Assembly (NCBI GenBank): GCA_037952775.1
Contig: JBANAY010000001.1
Coordinates: 806,001 to 870,000 of the forward strand
Source of the DNA: Clonostachys chloroleuca
Taxonomy: Eukaryota; Ascomycota; Sordariomycetes; Hypocreales; Bionectriaceae
DNA length: 64,000 nt
Direction of reading: 5' to 3'
In this document: positions 1-11,908 of the stretch, one piece after another
Layout of the letters: each line of letters starts with the position of its first letter
Position numbering within the stretch: position 1 is the first letter of the stretch
Position numbers and translations under genes: made by a program
The notes under the pieces: generated by a model
What the model was told of the DNA's origin: nothing
Seen by the model: the letters and a program-made list of their open reading frames with translations, nothing else
Database searches by the model: none

Positions 1-227
1 CTGCGACAGATGCCAGTGAGGAGGAGCTGGAGCGAAAGAAGAGTGCTTTCTATGAGACTAAGAGCACCACGCATTGGCCCAACGCCTTGAATGTTGGCGG
101 AGTTCCAATCAAGAGGGGCGGTAAGAATTGCCCATACAACGACTGGAAGCCGAGGAAGCCTGTTGAACTTTCCGAGAGGGGATTCAAGTTGACCGGCATT
201 CCTTACATCAAGGCTGTCTCGGCTTGA
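1..227 (+). CDS. 3' end of an unassigned gene (possibly PhyH-like dioxygenase)
   Basis: An open frame runs from the left edge (first full codon at base 3) to a TGA at 225-227 and gives the last 74 residues of a protein. The stretch contains THWPNALNVGG and ends LTGIPYIKAVSA, so it reads as real coding sequence with normal codon use. The tail reminds me of fungal phytanoyl-CoA dioxygenase-like proteins, in which a short C-terminal segment with HWPN and LTGIPYI follows the catalytic core, but the core lies outside the window and I cannot confirm the family. The gene starts upstream of base 1. Confidence 0.55.
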   Translation, partial: ATDASEEELERKKSAFYETKSTTHWPNALNVGGVPIKRGGKNCPYNDWKPRKPVELSERGFKLTGIPYIKAVSA

Positions 228-1518
228 ATCGAGATTTATTGATGGTTGTATTTCAATAAAATGATGAGCTTTTAAGAAAAATATAACCGCTTCTTGCATC
301 ATTGAGAATTGACGAAACAAGTGAAGGCGGATAAATCTTACCCAATGCATATATGATGTCTGGTTTTGGGTGAATTTTACACTTCTTGGTAGAACCGACG
401 AAGCAGACGTTGATAGCCACGCACAGGCTGACACTCGTGCAGCTTTAGAAAAGGCTCGCTTAGCCATGGAAGATGACCTAGCTAGTTGCCGGTTGGCTTC
501 ACGATCACCAAGTATTTTGATGTGATACGTTCTCTTACCCATGAGCTTAGTTCCATGCCAGAGTTTGATTTGCTCGTATACTACATGTAAATTGGGGAAG
601 CGCGAGGAGCTAGGCAAGTGGGTGACAGGAGAAATGAGAAAATGTAATGAAGAGCGACTATGGATAGACCACTATCTACAATGATTCTAATTTCAATTAA
701 AGAAACAATGTTTACTATACTATCCTTTCACGGATGGATTATAACCACTCAATGATCTGATAATACTGGTCGCCGACTTGACAATAAGCCGCTTAATGTT
801 TGAGTGTCCCAACTTCAACGTCGTCCAGTTGGTAGGGTTTATGGTAGTTGGATAGAAGGACCTTCAGTCCATCTAAAGGATTGTCCATGGCATGTTTGTG
901 ATCGACTAAGGGATAGGCCTACTTGATGATCTGGCCCTGGACGCGGAACAGATTCATACGTTTTGGGGTGGGTAAGTTGAAAATTATGTATTGCTTCGCA
1001 TTGCCTTAGATTAGTTCATCTCTCGCCGCGTTTATCAATTGACCAGAATACGAGTTTCTAGAGCCGAACACCGGGACCTCAAGGGGTTTCCATTTCTATA
1101 TACTGGGGTTGATTACTGGGACATTTTGGGTCGAGTTGTTATGGGTGGAATAGGCGGTATTCAAATGTTTAGCAAGCATTTGGCCAATGGACATTATATT
1201 ATTCATGTCCGTTCTATGGGACAGCATTTCCTTTCTTATTAATCAAGCCTGTTGATTTGGCCAATCGTGTTGTGCCACGAAATGAACCGCCGCAGAGGTA
1301 AGCCCTCGGGATAAGGCGCATTTCATTCGGTGTAAAATGTTGTGTATCAGCGTGAGGCGGCGCACTCCTGATCGATCTTTCTCTCTCCTTAAAGACGCTA
1401 TATAACCCGACTGAAATGCTGAGAGGAAACCAGTCATACCAGAGTGAAGCCGCGAGTACCCCAAGAGCATTCGCCATAGAACAATATCTGCTGGCGAAAT
1501 TATATTCTTACATCATCA
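228..1518. other. intergenic, no gene seen
   Basis: AT-rich sequence with many stops in all frames. A 67-codon frame at 1039-1242 has no recognisable domain and starts from a non-ATG codon. No RNA gene or repeat is seen. Confidence 0.5.
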
Positions 1519-3344
1519 ATGTCATCCTGGCAGCCGACAGCATCTTATTCTCCTGAACGTACACGGAAGTTCGGCCGTGTTGCATCGATATTTAGAAGAA
1601 GATATGATCAATCAAGGGCTACCGGCGATTTAAAGACTAGAATTATCCTTCGCTATGTGGCGCTCAATCTCACATCAGATGAGGATCCGAGAAAAGCAGA
1701 CCGATACGCAGTTTTGCCATCCATACAATATAAGGAATATGCTTTTGCGCCGGGATCACATCACCTTGAAAATCGTCAACGCCTTTGCAAAGTCATTGGG
1801 GAGGACTTTACTACTCTGTATCAAATGACAGAGCATCTTCCGTAGCTTGAAACAGGTATCCAGAAGCTTCATAATTTTGTCAACGACGTTTTAGTTGACA
1901 ATCCAATGGAGACGTTAGAGTGTCTGGCTAAACTCACCTATGCATATGAAGTGAGACATAGGCGAACTGGAGAGAAAGCTGATCTCGACATGCTTATCCA
2001 GCAATGTAGGAGAACCCTGGATGCAATTCCACGTGGTGACCCATCTCGTCTCAATCACCTTGCAAGTCTTGCTCCTCGACACCAATACTGGTGTTCTCAA
2101 ACTGTGCTCTGTCTACTATTAATTTCGCATTTCAACTACTCGATGAAGCCATTAGCATTTGTCCTCAAGGCGATGCTAAAAGGAGCCAACATCATCATTC
2201 AATTGCTATAAATTACAAGCGTCGATATCTTAGAACTAAAGAACTCGATGACCTCAATAGAGCCATTAAATATTGTACAGATGGTCTGTGTTTAACACAA
2301 GAGGGCCAAAAAGACCGCCCCGGGCTTCTCCGCGCCCGTGCAGATTTTTATTTACTTCGGCACGAGAGAAGCGAAAACATAGTTGATTTCGAAACATCAG
2401 TGCAGTTTTATCATCAAGCACTAGATTCAACGCCAATTGAAGACCCGCTGAGAGTATTAAGGCTTCGAAGCCTTGGGGCTATACACACAGAGAAGTATGT
2501 GATCAGCAACAGTGATACAGACTTCGATACCGCCACTCAATACCTTGAAACTTCGCTCAGAAACCAGTTCCATGATCAGCGGAGCGTTGCATGTACACTT
2601 TTTGCACTTTATTATTGCTACATGAGGAAATATCAAGTAGGAAAATCTTTGGAGGATCTCAATGCAGCTATTCATTTCTGGGAACAGATGTCCCATCACT
2701 CAAGTCAATATCCCTATACACACAGCGTCAGCGAAGCGACAGACCCTGCATACGCGTTATGGATACGATATTATCGCCATACGGGAGAGGAAGTGGACCG
2801 CCAGGCAGCAATTAATAACTTCCGAATAGTTTTGGACAGCGATAGAGCATCCGTAAGCGACAGTCGAGTTGCTGGAGAACTTCTACTCTTCGCTCATGCG
2901 AAGGATGCGGAGTGGACATCGGCATATCAAACTGCTCGCAAGACGGTCCATCTTCTCTCTTTTCTAGCGCACGATTCTCTGGACAACCACGACAAGCAGT
3001 ATTTTCTAACCAACGAAATGAGCCCATTGGCTTCGGATGCCGCTGCTCTGGCAGTTATGGCGGGGGAAAATGTATATGGGGCGATTGAACTCCTTGAGCT
3101 CGGACGCGGTGTTATTATGAACGCCCTCAATGCAAGAAGGCTAGACCTTTCAAGTCTTCTTGAAGAACGCCCTTCATTAGCTCAAGAGTTTGTGACTCTT
3201 CGAGACCAGCTCTATGCGCTACACCAGTCGCCGTTGGAGAATATTGATCAACGCCACGAGATAAGCGACAGATTTGAGCAATCCATCAGCAATATCAGAA
3301 AACTAAAAGGATTCGATCATTCGCGTAGTTATTTAGGTATTTAA
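1519..3344 (+). pseudogene. decayed TPR-CHAT protein gene
   Basis: The better-preserved part (about 2091-3344) encodes TPR-like helical pairs of the fungal TPR-CHAT type (DLNRAI, LLDEAI units). It ends with the linker that precedes the CHAT protease-like domain in this family (GAIELLELGRGV, LDLSSLLEERPSLAQEF, then IRKLKGF). Three defects are visible. A TAG at 1843-1845 interrupts a frame that otherwise continues into further TPR sequence (METLECLAKL, then LDAIPRGDPSRLNHLA). The frame changes near 2070-2100 without a convincing intron. The protein stops right after the linker, so the CHAT domain is missing, and the next gene's 3' end lies only about 110 bases away. In intact fungal homologues CHAT follows the TPR array and is thought to act in caspase-like or incompatibility signalling. 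I regard this as a truncated relic; an unusual spliced gene is less likely. Confidence 0.7.
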
Positions 3345-3451
3345 ATTAGCAAAGTCAAAGGAGAACCAATGATTGATTTGATTTCCAGTCTCTTCACCCA
3401 ACGGTCAAACTCCGCGCTGCTAAACTTTCGGGCGATAGAGACCATGTCTTC

Positions 3452-5242
3452 TCACAAACTCTTGTCGACTGCCCAAAACGTCTTCAATGCCCACCTGCGG
3501 AACCGCGGGCCAAGGAAGTACATTGGAATTGTAATGGCACCCAAGACACCGCATATAATGGCCAGAATGTTCATGGCTCCGTCATACCCGGTTGCATCAA
3601 TCAGGGGGACGGTGGAGTAGCTCAGCCCGAAGCTGATGAATCCGCGGCCAACACAAATAACCATCAGAAGAGCCCCGCCCTGCTTGGGGAAGCTGTCGAT
3701 GGAATATGTGATTGCCACGAGGTTGGCACTCATGAAGGCGAACAAGCCAATGTGGTAAGGAGCCACAATCGCCATCCAGTGCCATTTCTCTGGGTGGGCG
3801 CCGGCTTGCCCATAGATGACGCATGCCAGGATGACAGCAACTATTGGAAGTGCGAGAGAGATGAATCTATCCTCGGGCTATCCCTATAATATTAGTCTTC
3901 GACCATTTCCCAAAGGTAATGGTTTGCCTACTTACCACAAACATCCCCTTCCTCCAAGCGCTGAGACGCTTGACTAATATGTCAGACCCATATCCCACAA
4001 TGGGGATCAAAAGAACACAATCCAAGACTTGAACAAGCTGGACCCATCCTAACCATGCAGACTTGAAGTTGTAAGGCTCGGCCATTAGGATGACTGCGAA
4101 TGTCGACGCATGGTAGACGTAAACACCAAGACAAGCGCCATTCAACAGCAAAAGCCACAGGATTGATGGGATACAAAATCCCTGGGCAGTTTGTTTGTAA
4201 AATATGAGAACTTCGCTCCAGTTCGCTCTGTAATGAAACATCTTCAAATCATGCTTCCATGTTCTGGGGCCGTAAATTTCAGGTCGCACCCGATGAGATT
4301 CGCGTGTTGTCGGCTTCTGATCGGGATCACTTTCGGCTAAGACAAAAGTCACATTAATATGATATACTAGAGAAGTGTAGAGCTATGGTTGTTAAATTGG
4401 ATCAATACTTACCAAGAGGGTCATCGGCTCTGTCGTACATTGTTTCCGTAACGAAGAAGAATGACAAAACCAACAGGCCGAAGGATATAAATGTGATGAC
4501 TAGGTACCACCACTTGAGACCAAATTGGGGAACAATGTAAGTTGTTGCAACAAACATACCCGCAGTTCCCGCAGCCTGGACTCCAATATACCAAGCAATC
4601 TTGGTACTCCTTTCATGCAGGAAGTGAATCTCCTCAACGATAAAAGGAGCAAGAGCTTCACTCTGTCCGGCTGCCATGCTGAGGAAGTTACGGCCGGCAA
4701 TGTGGCTGGTCAAGGAGGTCGAAAATGCACACCAGAGACCAGTCACGGCGAGTATCAGCAAGGAAATCAAGAATATTGGCCGTCTTCCAAGTGCCAGTGT
4801 CAGGGGCATGGATATAAGGTTTCCAATTCCCATGAATAGAGTAGGATATGTCAACAGATCGGTCGCTCTCGTAGCCTGGTCGGGGTAGTCTTTGACGACG
4901 TAGGGGAAAACGGCACCGAGGCCAGAAGTCGCGAGGACTGAGATGGCGCTGTACAGACCGACAAGTATTATTATGACCCCTTTGTGCCATGATGGGAGAT
5001 TCAACGGGTCTCGACGTGGAATCAGTTGATAAACCCAATGAGTGGCAGCGAAAACGAGGGCGAAAATAGAAAATACCTTTGGGATCTTGACTCGGCCGAG
5101 GAATCAAAATAACAGAATCATTTTGGATGAGTTTGATGAAGCCCTCGCTAGGTTGAGGTTGGCCGTGCGTATCGGCATCCGCTTCCAAAGTTGTCTCGAT
5201 CGTTTCAATGTTGGGATCATCTTCAGATTTCCGGGAGCCCAT
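3452..5242 (-). CDS. MFS transporter, DHA1-type
   Basis: Four exons (5077-5242, 4413-5009, 3936-4336, 3452-3877) with introns of 67, 76 and 58 nt join into a 529-residue protein. After a hydrophilic N terminus comes DPLNLPSWHKG, the signature that opens TM1 in the fungal DHA1 (Tpo-like) group. The loop-2/3 motif is LALGRRP, and about 12 hydrophobic segments follow with a cytosolic loop between the two halves (ESDPDQKPTTRESH). DHA1 members are proton antiporters in the plasma or vacuolar membrane exporting drugs, polyamines or metabolites; the substrate cannot be read from sequence. The gene is divergent from the Zn2Cys6 regulator at 5601, with 358 bp between start codons, which suggests local control. 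All splice sites are GT-AG and phases agree. Confidence 0.88.
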
Positions 5243-5501
5243 CTTGAAGGTAGTTGATAAAGAATCGGCGATGTGAATGTGGGACTGTTATTTGTACGAG
5301 CAAGGAGTCCGCGACCTACTACTTCAAGAGTTAGGATCAAAGGAACTAAGTTCCTTTATGAGAACACTCGAGCGAGATCTCGGCTCGGTAACTCAACAGG
5401 TCTCATTGATACCCCATGGGGAACTAACCTCCTCCTCCACATCCCGTAGCTCCTCCTTTTTTGCGGGGGGATTGCCACTCCCCGCACAACCAGGACTAAG
5501 G

Positions 5502-5514
5502 GAACCGTCGGTTC
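5502..5514. promoter_or_regulatory. 13-bp perfect palindrome with CCG-N1-CGG core
   Basis: GAACCG-T-CGGTTC is a perfect inverted repeat in the promoter shared by the DHA1 transporter and the Zn2Cys6 regulator, 87 bp before the regulator's ATG and 260 bp before the transporter's. Zn2Cys6 dimers commonly bind paired CGG triplets, so this is a candidate operator for the adjacent regulator. Binding is inferred, not shown. Confidence 0.45.
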
Positions 5515-5600
5515 TGCCCAAGTCATAATTCAAAGAAATACCGAGGGCTCGGGATCTCATCCTAGGTGATCAGTCCAGGCTCACTTGCCAGTTCGTCGCC

Positions 5601-7918
5601 ATGCCACCAGCAAAATCACACACAGACCCGCCAAGGAGCAAGAAACGCCGGATCAACTTCGCGTGCAACTATTGCCGAGCCAGGAAAACCCGATGCGACG
5701 AGCGGAAGCCGTCTTGCAATGCCTGCCAGGCTGCCGGGGTGCATTGCATTACCACTGATAAGCGAAGGCCAGGCAAGTCGGTAGATCGGCATGAAGCAGG
5801 ACGACAACACCGCTCCATCCCTTCAGTATCAGATGATGCTTCTCCAGCCAATCAATTGATGCTGGAAGATGATGCTGGCGAGCAACCTATGAGCCATTCC
5901 CATCGTGGTTTCTCAACTACCCTGGAGTTTTCAGAGATCGGGTATGTGGATGATCTTGAAAGCCATCATCGAGCCCCCAATTATGGGGATGAAGGTAAAG
6001 TTGAAAGTTCCCTAAATCAACCATTACCTTCCCGATTTCAGGGGAGATTGCCTTTGGTCAGAAATACCATCGGGAACTCGTCTGTTGAGATGGCCAACGA
6101 CTGGTTAGATCTAGCCCTGTATCGGCTTGGTCTGTGTCAGGGTCCTACGAAAACCTTTGAACTTCGCAGGGCAGACATAATGAACCTTTCTGATGCAAGC
6201 CTGATTAATCAATGGGAACTTCCCAATCAGGTATTTGCACATGAACTCTTAGAGTGCTTCTTTCAAGGTCCCAACCTGATATTTCCTTTGCTCGAGCAGA
6301 AAGAGTGCATGGCAAGCTTAGAAGAATGTCTCGACTCAAGCTTCTTCGAATATGGTCAAAGAAATGGACCGCCACAGATGTTGCAGATTTTGGCCGTCCT
6401 CGTCTTGGGGTACATCTCGGGTCCTCACCAAATTTCCAACTTTGATGTCAGATCTTACCTCAATCGTTGTAGAACAATGCTCGGGCACGTCATGAGATAC
6501 CCGAGCATTGCAACTCTGAAGAGCCTCATATTATTTTCACTGGCATTGAAATCCAGCAACGAGCTGCTGGAGGCATGGCACACCGTCAACCTTGCCGCAC
6601 AGATTGCAGCATCATTAGGGCTGAACCAGCGAACGACTCGTTCCTGGGAACCAACATCTCTGGAATACCCTGTGGACCAGCAAAAGAAACGGCTCTGGGT
6701 CTATGTATACACAGTCGAGAAACTGCTCGCCTTTGAACTAGGGCGTCAGTCAAATCTTGGTGATATTCAAGAGGCCGAACTACCTGATACGCTCGGTTGT
6801 AAGGAGCTTTTCGAGTTGGCGAGGTTGCTGAGTGATATAGGCAAATGGTCTGTCCGAGCAAGCAGACAAGAAGACGAAACAGACCGAGACGACGAGCTCT
6901 ATCAGTCAATATGCGAAAAGGTGAAGATAACAGGAGAGAGCTGCATTAAACTTATACAGTGGGCTGAGTCAATGCCTGATGAGTTCAGGTACGATAGAAT
7001 GACGGGTGACATCTGCGGCTGAACTGACTGATACGACATAAAATAGGCCAACCTCAGACTCGATTTATAATTCTAGACTTCATCCGGTTGCCTCCTACAT
7101 CTCGATGCAATATCACTCTGCGTAAGTGATAATCAACCGCAAATTTCAAGTCTTCAAAGACGCTGTCTAATAATGCCCCAAGAATAATTATTCTATCTCG
7201 TAACAGCTTACTCATTAGTAAAGAAGCTCTCCAGTCGGCCGTGGGCGTAATAGCCAAGGACAAGCCATGGTACTCGGTAATACGAAATGGCCAGTCCATG
7301 GTGGCTGACGCTGCGAGGAAGACTCTCCGGCTCGTTATTGAGGGTGTAGACTCCGATTTCAACGCCGCTTTGTCGTCACTCACTGCACCCCTCAACTCTT
7401 TGGCGACTCTGGTAGTTTCAATCATCACCAGGCCACTGTCGCACGTTGCGGGAACGGATCTGAGTTTGATTGAAACTGCTGCCAGTGCCTTGAGGGAGCT
7501 ACACTGCTGGAATATCAGGGGCAACAATGATCTAGGATCGTTACTTGATCGGCTTGTTAGACTTTCAAGTGATTCAATCAAAGCTGCAAGGCATTCTATA
7601 GCCGCAGCTTCGTCAATAGGTGCGAGTGAAGGCCGAATTCCTTCGTTGAGCAGCCGGCATGAGCCACGATCAGATGGACCAGACCAGACGGTTGGTATGA
7701 GCTGGCCAGTAACAGGATCTTCATACGATTCTCAAGATGAACTGCAACCGGGAAGCCTCTTCGGCGACGGATCCCAACTTAGGATGTTAAACGACGACGA
7801 TCCGATGTGGTTCGACAATTGGACTTCGACTTTTCCCGACGAGATCAGCTGGGACTGGTCGAATTTTCCGCAAATATTCCAGTCCCGAGCTCAATCAAAC
7901 AACATACAAGAAGCTTAA
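5601..7918 (+). CDS. Zn2Cys6 transcription factor (Fungal_trans)
   Basis: Three exons (5601-6988, 7047-7121, 7207-7918) give 724 residues. The zinc cluster is at residues 22-49 with spacing CX2CX6CX6CX2CX6C (ACNYCRARKTRCDERKPSC), preceded by a basic stretch (RSKKRR). The middle homology region lies at about 210-400 and includes the helix around CRTMLGHVMRYPSIATLKSL and AAQIAASLGLNQRTTRSW, as in the Fungal_trans domain (PF04082). The C terminus is acidic and rich in W, D and F (MWFDNWTSTFPDEISWDWSNF), a plausible activation domain. It would act in the nucleus as a DNA-binding regulator. The divergent DHA1 gene and the palindrome at 5502 make that transporter the most likely target. The small 75-nt middle exon is required to keep the frame. 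Confidence 0.9.
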
Positions 7919-8353
7919 ACTTATTTCGGCATATCAAAACCAAGGCAAACCCTGTCAAGCGGTCTAGACTTCAAGTTGGGCTCAAGCCAGGTGCATGATG
8001 CATGTACCTCATAGGTCCTCTCTCTAGCAAGCTATTTGTTTGGAATAAATTTCAATTTCTTGCGCTCAATAGCCGATTTTATCTACCAGACACCATTCAC
8101 CGTGGCATCTTGCGCTCGGCTAGTCATTTCCATCATTTGTGGTGTTCGTTGATAGCTGTAGGGAGGAGCCAACAGGCAGCATGCATATACCGGGGATGTG
8201 CCCCGCTACGAGAATATTCATGCCACTTTCGGCTTGTCAATCGAAACCGACTCCCTTGATCCTACAACACCTAATTCCGCTTCGCACCTCACCGGGCTGA
8301 CACCATCTTGCTTCATTCTTCCGTCCCACCCCCCGTGAAGCCGATATATCAAA
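7919..8353. other. intergenic, no gene seen
   Basis: 3' region of the regulator and promoter of the methionine aminopeptidase gene; no further feature recognised. Confidence 0.5.
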
Positions 8354-9814
8354 ATGTCCGACAGTGCCGCCGACGCCGAGCCTCAGGCCAAGAGGAAATG
8401 CCTTGGGGCAGACTGCAGCAACGACGCGGGGACTTTGCATTGCCCCACGTGCCTGAAGCAGGGAGTCAAGGACAGCTTCTTCTGCTCGCAAGACTGCTTC
8501 AAGAGGAACTGGGTTGGTTTGTCTGCTTCCTGATGTTTGCCCCTATCTTCCTGGCTCCTTGTGGGCTGCTCAGCTAATCCTGCTGTCGCGCAGAATGACC
8601 ACAAGTCGATGCATAAATCCGCCCAAGATGACAAGAAGTCAAGTAACACTCCCAACAACGCCTCCTCGATCCAACCTCCGATTCCCCGTCTCTGACCTTC
8701 GTCTTCGTATATAGCCAGTCGATTCTACAATCCGTTCCCAAACTACCCCTACACCGGCTCCGTTCGTGCCGTGTACCCCCTCTCCGACATGCGAACCGTA
8801 CCCAAATCGATCCGACGTCCAGACTATGCCGACACTGGGATTTCCAATGCCGAGCGACGGCTGAACCGAACCAAGATCGATATACTCGACGCGAAGGCGC
8901 AAGAGGCCATGCGCAAAGTGTGTCGATTGGCTCGAGAAGTGCTGGACATAACCGCCGCAGCTCTGAAGCCTGGCGTTACCACTGATTACCTAGACGAAGT
9001 CTGCCACAAGGCTTGCATAGAGCGCAAGGTGGGATCCAATATGCACCGGCCAAGCAGGCCATTCACGCTCTATCGCTAACTATGCGAACCAACAGTCGTA
9101 CCCTTCGCCGCTCAACTACAACCACTTCCCCAAGTCGCTTTGCACCTCGCCCAACGAGATCGTCTGCCACGGAATCCCCGACCAACGAATCCTCCTGGAC
9201 GGCGATATTCTCAACCTCGACATCTCCATCTACCACGAAGGCTACCACGCCGACCTCAACGAGACCTACTACGTCGGCGACCGAGCCAAGGCCAACCCCG
9301 ACAACGTGAGGATCATCGAGACGACCCGCGAGTGCCTGGACGAGGCCATCAAGCTCGTGAAGCCTGGTACCCCGTTCCGCGAGTTCGGCAACGCCATCGA
9401 GAAGCACGCCAAGTCGCGGGACTGCCACATCGTCGCGACCTGGGGCGGGCACGGCATCAACACCAACTTCCACCCGCCCCCGTGGATCCCCCACTACGGC
9501 AAGAACAAGGCGGTTGGCACGTGCAAGCCCGGGATGACGTTCACGATCGAGCCTATCCTTGCTTTGGGGAAGCCCAAAGAGGTGTACTGGCCTGATAATT
9601 GGACGAACGCGACCATTGACGGGTCGCGGACAGCTCAGTTTGGTACGTGTTCCCTGCCCCCATTGATGCGTATTATACTCATGTTGATACAGAGCACACA
9701 TTGCTCGTTACCGAGACTGGTGTCGAGGTTCTGACGGCCCGAAGGGAGGATTCTCCCGGAGGACCTATACCGATGCCAGACACGGCGAGCAGCGACGATA
9801 AGACGAGCACATGA
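8354..9814 (+). CDS. MAP1: methionine aminopeptidase, type 1
   Basis: Five exons (8354-8512, 8594-8642, 8715-9028, 9096-9642, 9693-9814) give 396 residues, the usual size for eukaryotic MetAP1. The N terminus carries the C6H2 zinc finger that docks the enzyme on ribosomes (Cys16, 21, 30, 33, 44, 48, His56, His60; spans the first intron). The linker has YPYTGSVRAVYPLSD and the catalytic pita-bread domain follows. Metal ligands are visible in order: the two Asp in LDISIYHEGYHADLN, His in GGHGIN, Glu in TIEPIL and Glu in AQFEHT. It removes initiator methionine from nascent proteins in the cytosol. Exon phases all agree and there is nothing unusual. Confidence 0.97.
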
Positions 9815-10834
9815 GCGGGTAGTATATGATGCATTGTGGATAGGCATAGCGTGTGTGGTTTTTTTTTAACGACTTGACGCATAGTTAGGTGATGATGAAT
9901 CTTATATGGACAATATCCTCGGCTCCGTGCTCGGGCATTCACTTGCCTTGACATTGGGCTATCATTCCTCCCCAGACATTGGGCAAAGACAGTTTCATGG
10001 ATGCTGGCAAGAGAGGAAAGGTAAGTCGAACTTAGCGACAAGACATGACGCATTGTAGACGTGTTACAGATCTAGGGATGTCTCCCCTCTGGTCTCAGGC
10101 GAGGACACCAAGCCATGGACAGACCCAGGTGCCTCCCTCCCTCGACCTCCCTCCCCCGAATGGGGTTTCAACTGGAGACCCAGCACATTCATTAAGGTTT
10201 AAGTAATCATGACATGTTTTACACATGTGGATCTCTAACCTGATCGTAGCACATGCTTAATTGAGCCGAGCCGAATTTGTAAAGATTCACCGTTACCCCA
10301 ATCTCAAGACAAGCTGCAATGTTGCTTGCTCCTTTGCTTTCATCAGGACCAGGTTGATCCAATTGCACATCCTGTCCTCCAGTCATCTACTTCAGAGCGA
10401 TCACTTCTAAGTAAACTCTTACCTCCTCCACTCCCTGAGACTAGTGGGCAATAATCAAGCTTCGGCTCCAGCACCAAGCTCGTGTGCCATCCCAAATCCG
10501 GCTCTCACCACAGAGTGACACCAATATAGCCCATGGAAAATGTGAACCATGTACGTTTCTGTTCATAGACGCTACGGCGAACATCCGCTAGAGCGTCTCG
10601 GCTTTGAGCTCAACATCTGCCATGCCTATTCAGCGACAATGAAGTCACCGTGGTGCAAGCTCCCGATGCTCCTCTTCCGGCGGCACTGGACTCTCCCAGA
10701 GGCTGTCAAATAGACTTTTCTTCAATACCGATCTATAATCATGGCAATCACCCATCCATGGGATCCTGGTTGCCCCTCTCACATCAGCACTGGCACAGAG
10801 GCTCATCTTTCCATCCAATTGCCACGATCCTACC
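9815..10834. other. intergenic, no gene seen
   Basis: 3' region of MAP1 and upstream region of the F-box gene. Short open frames occur on both strands but none has coding character or a recognisable domain. Confidence 0.5.
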
Positions 10835-11908
10835 ATGGGCCAGTGCTGCAGCTCGCCCAGGAACAGAGGAGAGATCCTCGGCAAGGATCCTCCTGTCGAG
10901 GTCGTCCCGCAATACCTGACTCTGCATCCGTCTGTTGAGAACGACTCGCCTCTTCTGAACCTCCCAGTCGAGCTATATCTGCAAATATCGAGCAAACTAG
11001 ACGAATGCTCGGCCGCATCGCTCGCCCTGGCCAGCAGGGCCTCCTATCATCTGCGTGAGCCGCTGGCCCTCGCCTCGGTGAGCAACTCGCAGCCCGCGCG
11101 CTCAGAGTTCCTCCAGCTGCTCGAACGGGACCCCAACGTCGGCGACCGCCTCTTCTTCTGCGACATGTGCACCAAGCTCCACCCCTTCCAGGACCACTGG
11201 GGTCCCGACAAGTCCTGGGGCGAGTTCATGAGCATCAGCCGCTTCGGCAACTACAAGCACCACACCATCGGCCTCAACCTCCTGGGCACCAGCGTCGACA
11301 TCAACTGGTACCACGCGCGCCTCGCCATGAACCGCCACCTGCACGGTTTCCCTTGCGGCATCGGGATCGAGAATCTTTCTATGAGCACGCGGCCCCAGAT
11401 CGCGGGGAGCAGGAAGAGCGTGCACACGACGCGGGCCCGCATCGTCGACGACAAGCTCATCGTGCGGATACACCACGTCCTGACCCCCGTGTGGCCCGAC
11501 GTCCCCGCCGAGACGTTCAGGCAGGACGTGCTGAGCTGGACGCTGTACGTGTGCCCGCACACGGCGGTCGGGTCGTGCTTCGCGCTGAGGCCGGCGTCGC
11601 TGCCGGAGCTTGAGCTGCGGGATGATGGCCGCGGGATGGTGTTTAGGCCGTGCCGGGACTCGGTGTCCTCGTGCAAGCGGTGCAACTCCGACTTCAGCGT
11701 CACCATCGAGGGCGGGGACGATGCGTCGGGCCGGAGCAGTGGTGGCTACCGGATCACGGTGGTGTCGTACCATATGGTCGGGGCGTGCCGATCGCCTTGG
11801 GACAAGGACTGTGTCAGTTTGTTTGATTGCTACAGCAGCCATCTGAGGAACTTGAGGCAGCACCCTCGGGGGTCGGTGATCAAGAAATGGTGCTCACTGT
11901 CGGAATAG
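10835..11908 (+). CDS. F-box protein with N-myristoylation-like N terminus
   Basis: Single-exon gene of 357 residues. A degenerate F-box is visible at about 40-75 (LLNLPVELYLQISSKL, followed by ASLALASRASYHL), the usual site for binding Skp1 in an SCF ubiquitin ligase. It is followed by FCDMCTKLHPF (about 108-118), a Cys-X2-Cys segment common in fungal F-box proteins of unknown target. No WD or LRR repeat is present. The protein starts MGQCCSS: Gly2, Ser6 and two Cys match a dual myristoylation/palmitoylation signal, so the protein may sit at a membrane. From about 11.0 kb the third codon positions are strongly GC-rich, which produces long spurious antisense frames. Substrate unknown. Confidence 0.8.
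   Translation: MGQCCSSPRNRGEILGKDPPVEVVPQYLTLHPSVENDSPLLNLPVELYLQISSKLDECSAASLALASRASYHLREPLALASVSNSQPARSEFLQLLERDPNVGDRLFFCDMCTKLHPFQDHWGPDKSWGEFMSISRFGNYKHHTIGLNLLGTSVDINWYHARLAMNRHLHGFPCGIGIENLSMSTRPQIAGSRKSVHTTRARIVDDKLIVRIHHVLTPVWPDVPAETFRQDVLSWTLYVCPHTAVGSCFALRPASLPELELRDDGRGMVFRPCRDSVSSCKRCNSDFSVTIEGGDDASGRSSGGYRITVVSYHMVGACRSPWDKDCVSLFDCYSSHLRNLRQHPRGSVIKKWCSLSE

Noticed and set aside
7054..7581. Minus-strand frame of 175 codons in the first regulator
   Set aside because: Lies antisense to exons 2-3 of the regulator, whose plus-strand reading is well supported.
11102..11863. Minus-strand frame of 253 codons across the F-box gene
   Set aside because: Antisense shadow of a GC-rich coding exon.
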